From NCBI GenBank assembly GCA_900765465.1, contig CAAFRM010000175.1:1-5088 (forward strand): a stretch of DNA of 5,088 nt. The letters are read 5' to 3'. Below are positions 1 through 5,088 of the stretch, piece after piece. Position 1 is the first letter of the stretch. Every line of letters starts with the position of its first letter. A program made the position numbers and the translations under genes. Source of the stretch: an uncultured Prevotella sp. GTDB taxonomy: Bacteria > Bacteroidota > Bacteroidia > Bacteroidales > Bacteroidaceae. The notes under the pieces were generated by a model that ran no database searches, had not been told where the DNA came from, and saw only the letters and a list, made by a program, of their open reading frames with translations.

Positions 1-1
1 A

Positions 2-94
2 AATCTGACATGGCAAAATCCTGAGCAACTTTTTGTTGCTCAGGAACTTATAAATAAAGTTAAATCAAAGTGTTGCGGAATTAAGGATGAATAA
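2..94 (+). CDS. C-terminal end of an unidentified upstream protein (5' end outside window)
   Basis: Frame 2 is open from the left edge through 30 codons to a TAA at 92-94, whereas frames 1 and 3 hit stops at 22-24 and 6-8. The translation reads like a real protein tail, amphipathic and Lys/Glu-rich, containing WQNPEQLFVAQELINKVK followed by a Cys-Cys pair and an acidic end. The stop overlaps the next gene's start (ATGAATAA, 87-94), an arrangement typical of translationally coupled operon genes. No promoter-like TAnnTTTG box lies ahead of the receptor gene, which also fits read-through from upstream. Codons are more AT-rich (ATA, TTT, AAT, AAA) than in the downstream genes. I do not recognise the family and assign no function. 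The main doubt is that 30 open codons can arise by chance, and that a perfect 11-bp hairpin lies inside the frame, as it might in a non-coding spacer. Confidence 0.5.
   Translation, partial: NLTWQNPEQLFVAQELINKVKSKCCGIKDE
19..45. other. Perfect 11-bp hairpin ahead of the receptor gene
   Basis: The arms 19-29 (TCCTGAGCAAC) and 35-45 (GTTGCTCAGGA) are exact reverse complements around a five-T loop (30-34). The stem should be stable in RNA. No T-run follows it on the + strand, so it is not a typical intrinsic terminator for a gene entering from the left. On the - strand a short TTTT follows the stem, but no - strand gene is evident. If the open frame over 2-94 is real, the hairpin lies within coding sequence and could affect mRNA stability or coupling. 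If not, it is a structured 5' leader or a weak terminator of the preceding gene. Confidence 0.45.
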
Positions 95-2327
95 GAAAAA
101 TATGATTTTGATGAGTACTCTGCTCGTCTGCTCGCTAGAAAGTTTCGCGCAGAGCGATGCTGAGGTCACAGATTCCCTCTGGAAAGATGTAGATCTCAAC
201 GCTGTTACCGTGGTTGCATCCAAACCACTGGTAAAAATGGAGACCGACAAGATGACCTACAACGTGCAGCAGGATGCTGACGCCAAGGCTTCTACCGTTC
301 TCGATATGCTGCGCAAGGTGCCAATGGTTACCGTGGATGGACAGGATAACATTACCGTGAACGGTTCATCCAGCTTCAAGGTGTATGTGGATGGAAAACC
401 CAACCCGATGTTCTCTGCCAACCCTTCGCAGATTTTCAAGGCAATGCCGGCTACCATGGTCAAGAACATTGAGGTAATCACCAATCCGGGAGCCAAGTAT
501 GATGCTGAAGGTACGGGAGGCGTGCTTAACATCGTACTCAACAAGCAAGCCGTGAACGGCGGCGGAGGCAGCGATCTCAGCAATGGCTATAATGGCAACA
601 TCAGTGCTGCTGCCGGTAACCAGACGCAGCGCATCTCCGCCTTCATCAGTGGTCAGCAGGGCAAGCTTACCTACAGTGCCAACGGAATGTACAATCATCA
701 GCGCATGGATGGAACCACCATCTCCTTCGACCGAATCCAGAAGGATGGAAGCACAATGAACTACTATCAGAATTCGGATATGAAGCAACCGTTCTCCATG
801 GGTAACATCAGTCTGAGCTACGAACTCGATTCGCTGAGCAACATCAGTGCCACGGCTGGTCTGACCTCCTTCAGCCAGAAGATTACGGGTCACCCTCTCA
901 CGAAGATGGCAGGCGGAATCTACGGCGAAGGATTCGAATACGGCAATGAGATGAAGCAGGATATGGGCAACACCTCCTTCAACGGAAGTCTCGATTATCA
1001 GCGATTCTTCAACAAGGAGCGTACGAACTATCTCATCCTCAGCTATCTCTTCAGTACCAACCCTTCTCACACCGACGACTATACATTCTACGACAATATC
1101 AGTCATGTGACGACTCTCCAGCTCAACGACCTGCTCTCGAAGAGCAAGACACGCGGAACGGAACATACATTCCAGGCAGACTTCACCCATTCGCTCAGCA
1201 CCACCCAGCGTCTGAACTTCGGAGCCAAGTATATTGCCCGCATCAACAAGAGCGATTCCCGCTACTACGACGTGGCTGAAGATAAAAGCGAAACGCTGAA
1301 TCCTGCCAACAGTATGGAGTATAAGAACACCCAGAACATCCTGGCTGCCTATGCTGAATGGAAAGGAAACTTCGGAAAGATAGGAACCATGCTGGGAACC
1401 CGATACGAACAGACCTGGGAGAAAGTGAAATTCGAGCAGGGCAAGGGCGACAACTTCGACAAAAACTACGGCAACTTAGTGCCAAGCGCCAGCCTCTCCT
1501 ACAGCATCACTCCAGGAGTGAATCTCGGCGTGAACTACAGCATGAGAATCACCCGTCCGGGAATCACCTATCTCAACCCGTATGTAGATCGAAGTAATCC
1601 TACCGCCATCAGCTATGGTAATACAGACCTCGACGTGGTGAAGTCGCATCAGTTGAATATGGTGTTCAATTATTACAACCCTAGATTCATCCTGAGCACG
1701 ACTCTGGGCTATGGATTCTGCAACAACCAGATAGAGCAGTATTCGTTCATCGATGCAGACAACCTGCTCAACACCACCTACGGCAATGTTTCGAAGACTC
1801 GCAACGCCAGTCTGAATGTCTTTGCCAACTGGCTGGTGTTCAAGAAGACGAGATTGATGCTGAACGAAAGTCTGAGCTACAACGATCTGCGCAGCGAAGT
1901 CCTGGGATGGAAGAACCATGGCTGGAACAGCAGTACGATGATCAATCTGCAACAGACACTGCCTTGGGAGCTGCAATGGACGGTAGGAAGCATCATTCAG
2001 AGCAAGCAGCACACCCTGCAGGGCTATCAGAGCGGAATGGCTTTCTTCTACTCCACCCTCTCGAAATCCATCGTCAAGGATAAGCTGGACTTGAGTCTGA
2101 TGTTCCTCACACCAACCGATGACAAGCTCAACATCAAGCAGAAGACCGTGGGTTCAGACTATGTTCAGAATATGACGGTAAAGGTGCCTCTGCGCCAGAT
2201 CAGTCTCACCCTTACCTGGAAGTTCGGCAACACCAAGAAGCAATTCCAGCAGGCGAAATCCAACATCAAGAACGATTTCCAGGAAGAAAAGCAGGGAATC
2301 CAGACGGGTGGAATGAATGGAAACTAA
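87..2327 (+). CDS. TonB-dependent outer-membrane receptor, outer membrane beta-barrel family
   Basis: This 746-residue outer-membrane protein is predicted to import a ligand using TonB/ExbBD energy; the ligand is unknown. Residues 1-21 form a Sec signal peptide (NKK, a hydrophobic run, then SFA before Q22, a good signal peptidase I site). A TonB-box-like stretch, DLNAVTVVASKP, lies at 36-47. The plug follows at about 50-153, with VLDMLRKVPMVTVDG (71-85), VYVDGKP (99-105) and IEVITNPGAKYDAEGTGGVLNIV (128-150, quoted in parts) matching the family's plug signature. The rest alternates aromatic beta-strands and polar loops typical of a barrel. The last strand is near 704-713 (QISLTLTWKF), followed by a polar 33-residue tail of the kind often seen in this family. 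It resembles the OMP_b-brl_3 (PF14905) group rather than SusC, and no SusD partner is next to it. The N-terminal carboxypeptidase-regulatory-like domain that many relatives carry is absent. ATG 87 is chosen because it gives the full signal peptide and has AAGG just upstream. An intrinsic terminator follows. Confidence 0.9.
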   Translation: MNKKNMILMSTLLVCSLESFAQSDAEVTDSLWKDVDLNAVTVVASKPLVKMETDKMTYNVQQDADAKASTVLDMLRKVPMVTVDGQDNITVNGSSSFKVYVDGKPNPMFSANPSQIFKAMPATMVKNIEVITNPGAKYDAEGTGGVLNIVLNKQAVNGGGGSDLSNGYNGNISAAAGNQTQRISAFISGQQGKLTYSANGMYNHQRMDGTTISFDRIQKDGSTMNYYQNSDMKQPFSMGNISLSYELDSLSNISATAGLTSFSQKITGHPLTKMAGGIYGEGFEYGNEMKQDMGNTSFNGSLDYQRFFNKERTNYLILSYLFSTNPSHTDDYTFYDNISHVTTLQLNDLLSKSKTRGTEHTFQADFTHSLSTTQRLNFGAKYIARINKSDSRYYDVAEDKSETLNPANSMEYKNTQNILAAYAEWKGNFGKIGTMLGTRYEQTWEKVKFEQGKGDNFDKNYGNLVPSASLSYSITPGVNLGVNYSMRITRPGITYLNPYVDRSNPTAISYGNTDLDVVKSHQLNMVFNYYNPRFILSTTLGYGFCNNQIEQYSFIDADNLLNTTYGNVSKTRNASLNVFANWLVFKKTRLMLNESLSYNDLRSEVLGWKNHGWNSSTMINLQQTLPWELQWTVGSIIQSKQHTLQGYQSGMAFFYSTLSKSIVKDKLDLSLMFLTPTDDKLNIKQKTVGSDYVQNMTVKVPLRQISLTLTWKFGNTKKQFQQAKSNIKNDFQEEKQGIQTGGMNGN

Positions 2328-2380
2328 CAAGCCCAGGAACCATCGGAAACATAGAATAGAATAATCAATACACTCTCTCG

Positions 2381-2426
2381 AACGAGTTGCAATGCATAAA
2401 AAAAAACATTCGCAACTCGTTTTTTT
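2381..2426 (+). terminator. Rho-independent terminator of the receptor gene
   Basis: The left arm 2381-2394 (AACGAGTTGCAATG) pairs with 2407-2421 (CATT, one bulged C at 2411, then GCAACTCGTT). This gives about 14 base pairs around a 12-base A-rich loop. A run of seven T lies at 2420-2426, its first two bases pairing with the base of the stem. It starts 53 bp after the receptor stop codon and before the next promoter, so it should separate the receptor transcript from the sulfur-enzyme genes. The spacer between stop and hairpin (2328-2380) shows nothing else recognisable. Confidence 0.9.
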
Positions 2427-2435
2427 ATGCTATCT

Positions 2436-2467
2436 ATTGTCTATTTGATTTCTTTTTTGTACTTTTG
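2436..2467 (+). promoter_or_regulatory. Bacteroidota-type sigma-ABfr promoter for the two PLP-enzyme genes
   Basis: TACTTTTG at 2460-2467 is an exact match to the phylum's -7 consensus TAnnTTTG. ATTG at 2436-2439 matches three of four bases of the -33 TTTG element, with a 20-bp spacer inside the usual 19-21 range. The transcript would start near 2473, leaving an untranslated leader of roughly 20-25 bases. That leader is A-rich with no Shine-Dalgarno sequence, as is usual in this phylum, and is too short for a riboswitch. The site lies directly after the receptor terminator. Confidence 0.72.
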
Positions 2468-2495
2468 CAAACAAAATATCACATAAAATCATAAA

Positions 2496-3689
2496 ATGAT
2501 GAAGAAACAAACGCAAGCCATTCATTTGGAATACGAGCGCCGCGATGCTTACGATTCGCTGAGCGTTCCAGTATATAACACCCTTGCCTACGAATTCGAC
2601 AATGCTGCCGTGATGTCGGAAGCATTCACCGACAAGATCAAGGCACCTGATTACTCCCGTGTGGAGAATCCTACGGTAACCAACCTGGAGCGCCGAGTGG
2701 CAGCCCTCACCGATGCAGCCCACGCCACAGCCTTCAACTCAGGAATGGCGGCAATCAGCAATACTTTCATGTCCTTGGCAGCACAGGGCAAGAACATCGT
2801 TACTTCGAAGCATCTCTTCGGTAACACCTATGCGCTGCTCGTGGCTACTCTGCGCCGTTTTGGTGTAAAGGTACGCTTGCGCGATTTAACCAATATCGAG
2901 GAGGTACGTGAAGCCATCGACGATGACACCTGTTGCGTATTCCTGGAAATCCTGACCAACCCACAGTTGGAGGTTGCCGATCTGAAAGCCATTTCGGAAG
3001 TGGCTCACGAAAAGAATGTTCCGCTGGTAGTGGATTCTACCGTAATTCCGTTCACACAGTTCTCGGCTAAGAATCTGGGAGTAGATATTGAGGTGGTTTC
3101 CAGCTCTAAATATGTAAGTGGTGGTGCAACTTCGCTCGGCGGTCTGGTCATCGACTACGGAACTCCTTATAACGGCGATTTCGCCAAGCGTCTCTATGGA
3201 GAAATGCTCTTCAACTTCGGCGCCTATATGACTCCACAGGTTGCCTATATGCAGACCATCGGACTCGAAACACTCGATGCACGCTATCGTGTTCAAAGCA
3301 GCAATGCCCTGGAACTTGCCAAAAAACTGCGCACCCTGCCTCAGATTCAGTATGTGAACTATGTAGGTTTGGAGGATAATCCTTACCACGAATTGGCGCA
3401 GCGCCAGTTTGGCAAGACGGCGGGAGCCATGATCTGCATTGATTTGGAAAGCAAGGAAGCCTGCTTCTGTTTCCTCAACAATCTGAAGCTCATCCATCGT
3501 GCCACCAATCTCTTCGACAACCGTTCGCTCGCTATCCATCCGGCAAGCACCATCTTCGGTGCATTCTCCGAGAATATGCGTAAGTCGATGGATGTAAAAG
3601 ACACCACCATCCGCCTCAGCGTAGGTCTGGAGGATGTGGATGATCTCTTCGAAGACATCAAGCAGGCGGTAGAAGGAATTCAAAAATAA
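2496..3689 (+). CDS. PLP-dependent Cys/Met metabolism enzyme (O-acetylhomoserine sulfhydrylase / cystathionine gamma-synthase family)
   Basis: This is a cytoplasmic 397-residue enzyme of the Cys_Met_Meta_PP family (PF01053), whose members are usually 380-430 residues. Family marks in order are: YSRVENPT (53-60, phosphate/substrate contacts from the neighbouring subunit), NSGMAAI (81-87), LFGNTYAL (107-114, Phe108 where many members have the ring-stacking Tyr), VVDST (178-182, Asp180 contacting the pyridine nitrogen), Lys205 in SSSKYVSGG (predicted Schiff-base lysine), SLAIHPAST (344-352) and Arg373 in IRLSVGLED (carboxylate binding). The reaction is either sulfhydrylation of O-acetylhomoserine to homocysteine, cystathionine formation, or gamma-elimination of a sulfur amino acid; sequence alone does not decide. 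Methionine gamma-lyase is less favoured because its active-site Cys (LYGCT) is Asn110 here. The Lys205 motif departs from the usual TKY..GH form. A second ATG directly follows the first, so the start could be 2499. The gene is probably cotranscribed with the beta-lyase gene 56 bp downstream. Confidence 0.88.
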   Translation: MMKKQTQAIHLEYERRDAYDSLSVPVYNTLAYEFDNAAVMSEAFTDKIKAPDYSRVENPTVTNLERRVAALTDAAHATAFNSGMAAISNTFMSLAAQGKNIVTSKHLFGNTYALLVATLRRFGVKVRLRDLTNIEEVREAIDDDTCCVFLEILTNPQLEVADLKAISEVAHEKNVPLVVDSTVIPFTQFSAKNLGVDIEVVSSSKYVSGGATSLGGLVIDYGTPYNGDFAKRLYGEMLFNFGAYMTPQVAYMQTIGLETLDARYRVQSSNALELAKKLRTLPQIQYVNYVGLEDNPYHELAQRQFGKTAGAMICIDLESKEACFCFLNNLKLIHRATNLFDNRSLAIHPASTIFGAFSENMRKSMDVKDTTIRLSVGLEDVDDLFEDIKQAVEGIQK

Positions 3690-3745
3690 ACTTTAAAAGT
3701 TAGCATAAAAAAGCTAATCATAAAGTTAAATTTCAAAGTAAAAAC
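3690..3745 (+). other. Intra-operon spacer, no promoter or terminator seen
   Basis: This 56-bp A/T-rich gap contains no TTTG and so no TAnnTTTG promoter box. It has only a weak 5-bp hairpin (TTAGC 3700-3704 with GCTAA 3713-3717) and no T-run, so read-through into the next gene is expected. A near-palindrome AACTTTAAAAGTT straddles its left edge (3689-3701), and AAAGTTA occurs twice (3696-3702 and 3722-3728). The bases before the ATG are A-rich, the usual translation leader in this phylum. Confidence 0.5.
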
Positions 3746-4918
3746 ATGTACGATTTCAATAAGATCATAGACCGTTCGGGCAGCGACGACCTGAAGCATG
3801 GCGCCCTGCTGCCCCGCTGGGGACGAGATGACCTGCTGCCACTTTGGGTAGCCGATATGGATTTCGAGACCCCATCTTTCATTACAGATGCCCTCAAGGC
3901 AAGATTGGAACACTCTCTCTTCGGCTACACCATGGAGCCGGAAGATTATCTGCCCAGCATCATCGACTGGGTGCATGACCACCACCAGTGGGATGTGAAG
4001 CGAGAGTGGATTCGCTTCATTCCAGGTATTGTAAAAGGTATCGGACTCGTGGTGAATGTCTTCACCCGTCCTGATGAGAAAGTCATCATCCAGCCACCCG
4101 TTTATCACCCATTCCGCCTCACTCCTGAGGGCAACGGCAGAGAGGTGGTCTTCAATCCGCTGAAGATGAAGGAGGATGGATATTACGAGATGGATTTCGA
4201 AAATCTGGAGAAAATCTATGATGAGAAGTGCAAGATCCTGATTCTCTGCAATCCTCATAATCCGGGCGGTATTACCTGGAGCAAGGAAACCCTGCAGCGA
4301 CTTGCCGACTTCTGCTACGAACATCATCTGCTCGTTATCAGCGATGAGATTCATGCGGACATGGCTCTGTTCGGACACAAGCACATTCCATTTGCTTCAG
4401 TTTCCGACAAGGCGCGCAACATCAGCATCACCTTCCAGGCTCCTTCCAAGACCTTCAACATTGCTGGAATCGTAAGCAGCTACGCCATCGTTCCAAACGA
4501 AGAAATCCGCAGGAAATTCTATCCTTGGCTGAGTGCCAACGAACTGGATGAGCCAACCCTCTTCGCTCCTATCGCCACCATCGCCGCTTTCCGCAAGGGT
4601 GAGGAATGGAGAAAGAAGATGCTTGCCTACATAGAAGACAACATCCGATTCGTAGAGGATTACTGCCGCGAGCACATTCCAGGCATTCGTCCGTTGCGCC
4701 CACAGGCTTCCTTCCTGGTCTGGCTCAACTGCCGAGACCTGCATCTCTCCCACGATGCGCTTCTCGATTTATTCATCGACAAGGCGCACCTGGCACTGAA
4801 TGATGGTGAAATGTTCGGTCCTGGCGGTGAGGGCTTCATGCGACTGAATGTTGCAACTCCTAGAAGCATTCTCAAGCAGGCTTTGCAACAGCTGGAAAAG
4901 GCTGTAGCCCAACTCTAG
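3746..4918 (+). CDS. MalY/PatB-type cystathionine beta-lyase (PLP aminotransferase class I/II fold)
   Basis: This cytoplasmic 390-residue enzyme is the same length as E. coli MalY. Members cleave cystathionine, and often cysteine or related beta-substituted amino acids, to pyruvate, ammonia and a thiol. The MalY/PatB signature is complete: LPLWVADMDF (31-40), FGYT (59-62), PPVYHPF (117-123, Tyr120 stacking on PLP), CNPHNPGG (168-175, Asn172), SDEIHADM (199-206, Asp200), APSKTFNIAG (232-241, predicted Schiff-base Lys235) and FMRLNVATPRS (364-374, Arg366 for the substrate carboxylate). There is no signal peptide, truncation or frameshift. ATG 3746 starts the protein at MYDFNKIIDR, the normal N-terminus for this family. 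Lying after a gamma-synthase-family gene, it would supply the beta-lyase step of transsulfuration to homocysteine, or help degrade cysteine or cystathionine. A side aminotransferase activity is possible. The transcription-regulator role known for E. coli MalY should not be assumed, as no maltose genes are nearby. Confidence 0.9.
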   Translation: MYDFNKIIDRSGSDDLKHGALLPRWGRDDLLPLWVADMDFETPSFITDALKARLEHSLFGYTMEPEDYLPSIIDWVHDHHQWDVKREWIRFIPGIVKGIGLVVNVFTRPDEKVIIQPPVYHPFRLTPEGNGREVVFNPLKMKEDGYYEMDFENLEKIYDEKCKILILCNPHNPGGITWSKETLQRLADFCYEHHLLVISDEIHADMALFGHKHIPFASVSDKARNISITFQAPSKTFNIAGIVSSYAIVPNEEIRRKFYPWLSANELDEPTLFAPIATIAAFRKGEEWRKKMLAYIEDNIRFVEDYCREHIPGIRPLRPQASFLVWLNCRDLHLSHDALLDLFIDKAHLALNDGEMFGPGGEGFMRLNVATPRSILKQALQQLEKAVAQL

Positions 4919-4931
4919 ACCAGCCAAGAGA

Positions 4932-5015
4932 AGCTTTTGCCCTTACAGGGCGACAAGTTTAAATCCATTACAAAACCCAGGGCGAGTGCCCTGGGCTATG
5001 AGCTTCTGCCCTTTC
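4932..5015. repeat. REP-like extragenic element with two direct repeats and two hairpins
   Basis: Two copies of a 15-base unit lie 69 bp apart: AGCTTTTGCCCTTAC (4932-4946) and AGCTTCTGCCCTTTC (5001-5015), identical at 13 of 15 positions. The first copy runs into AGGGC and forms a short hairpin, GCCCT 4939-4943 with AGGGC 4947-4951. The second copy breaks off before any AGGGC. Between them is a perfect 8-bp GC-rich hairpin (4976-4995). There is no ORF of note, no transposase, and no clear target-site duplication. The pattern resembles the short palindromic repeats scattered between genes in bacterial genomes, but the window holds only one locus, so dispersal is inferred rather than seen. Confidence 0.5.
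4976..4995. terminator. GC-rich hairpin after the beta-lyase gene, possible terminator or RNA 3'-end stabiliser
   Basis: CCCAGGGC (4976-4983) and GCCCTGGG (4988-4995) pair perfectly around a GAGT loop, 57 bp after the stop codon. It is the strongest hairpin downstream of the two-gene unit. No T-run follows it on the + strand, so it departs from the standard intrinsic terminator and could instead protect the mRNA 3' end. On the - strand the stem is followed by TTTT, but I see no gene there to end. Confidence 0.4.
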
Positions 5016-5018
5016 TAT

Positions 5019-5026
5019 TATATTTG
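5019..5026 (+). promoter_or_regulatory. Candidate -7 box TATATTTG
   Basis: The sequence matches TAnnTTTG exactly and continues into CA, like the promoter before the gamma-synthase-family gene. No TTTG-like -33 element lies 19-21 bp upstream, where the sequence is GC-rich repeat DNA. It directly follows the end of the repeat element. It may be a weak promoter for a gene beyond the right edge, or a chance match. Confidence 0.3.
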
Positions 5027-5060
5027 CACTTGGAAAAATAAAGAGGTGAAAATCTTTATA

Positions 5061-5087
5061 TCTGCAAACTTTTGTTAACTTTGCAGA
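5061..5087 (+). promoter_or_regulatory. Candidate -7 box (TAACTTTG) inside an inverted repeat
   Basis: TAACTTTG at 5076-5083 is an exact TAnnTTTG match followed by CA. It lies in an inverted repeat, TCTGCAAA (5061-5068) and TTTGCAGA (5080-5087), with an 11-base spacer containing the palindrome GTTAAC (5074-5079). The -33 region is poor: the closest is TTTA at 5055-5058 with a 17-bp spacer. It probably serves a gene starting beyond the window. The symmetric arms could be an operator covering the -7 element, which is inference from geometry only. Confidence 0.42.
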
Positions 5088-5088
5088 A

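Noticed and set aside
128..143. Lipoprotein signal at Cys15 of the receptor
   Set aside because: The residues before Cys (LLV) do not fit the lipobox, which needs a small residue at -1, and a good signal peptidase I site follows at Ala21.
366..1190. 274-residue open frame on the - strand within the receptor gene
   Set aside because: It is fully antisense to a well-supported receptor gene and its translation shows no family motif. It reflects codon bias of the + strand gene.
2328..2495. SAM riboswitch or other leader RNA ahead of the sulfur-enzyme operon
   Set aside because: The hairpin here is the receptor's terminator. The predicted transcript starts near 2473, leaving too short a leader for any known SAM riboswitch, and no multi-helix junction is visible.
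2886..3683. 265-residue open frame on the - strand within the gamma-synthase-family gene
   Set aside because: It is antisense to a gene with complete PLP-enzyme motifs, with no recognisable domain of its own and no promoter evidence.
3680..4384. 234-residue open frame on the - strand across the operon gap and beta-lyase gene
   Set aside because: It is a shadow of the MalY-type gene on the other strand; the translation has no motif and ends within the operon spacer.
4916..4972. Short - strand ORF starting near 4969 (about 17 codons)
   Set aside because: It is made largely of repeat-element sequence, has no promoter or recognisable product, and ends on a chance stop within the beta-lyase gene end.
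5019..5031. TATATTTGCACTT as a firm second promoter
   Set aside because: Only the -7 box matches. The expected -33 position lies in the GC-rich repeat with no TTTG, so it is kept only as a low-confidence candidate.

Overview
The window looks like chromosomal DNA of a Bacteroidota species, most likely Prevotella/Segatella or a close relative. Three things point there. Intergenic sites match the phylum's -7 promoter element (TAnnTTTG, here always continuing into CA). The PLP-enzyme genes have A-rich leaders with no Shine-Dalgarno sequence. The first large gene encodes an outer-membrane beta-barrel TonB-dependent receptor of the type common in this phylum. No tRNA, rRNA, CRISPR array or transposase gene is visible. 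All three complete genes are on the + strand.

Layout. Bases 1-94 hold an open frame that looks like the C-terminal end of an upstream protein; its stop overlaps the start of the next gene. Bases 87-2327 encode a 746-residue TonB-dependent outer-membrane receptor with a signal peptide, TonB-box-like segment, plug and barrel. A strong intrinsic terminator follows (2381-2426), then a promoter (-7 box at 2460-2467). Bases 2496-3689 encode a PLP enzyme of the cystathionine gamma-synthase / O-acetylhomoserine sulfhydrylase family. After a 56-bp gap with no recognisable promoter or terminator, 3746-4918 encode a MalY/PatB-type cystathionine beta-lyase/aminotransferase. The final 170 bp hold no gene. 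They contain a hairpin-rich, REP-like repeat (about 4932-5015) and two further TAnnTTTG-type boxes, the second inside an inverted repeat at the right edge, presumably serving a gene beyond the window.

How the genes may work together. The two PLP enzymes look like a two-gene sulfur amino-acid operon. The first would join sulfide or cysteine to an activated homoserine, or cleave a sulfur amino acid. The second would cleave cystathionine to homocysteine, pyruvate and ammonia. Together they could form a transsulfuration route to methionine, or a catabolic pair releasing reduced sulfur. The receptor is separated from them by a terminator and is probably an independent unit, perhaps coupled to the gene upstream. 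Its ligand cannot be read from sequence. Overall this is mostly ordinary housekeeping DNA. The points most worth checking are the coupled upstream frame, the divergent active-site motif of the gamma-synthase-family enzyme, and the repeat/inverted-repeat structures in the last intergenic region.
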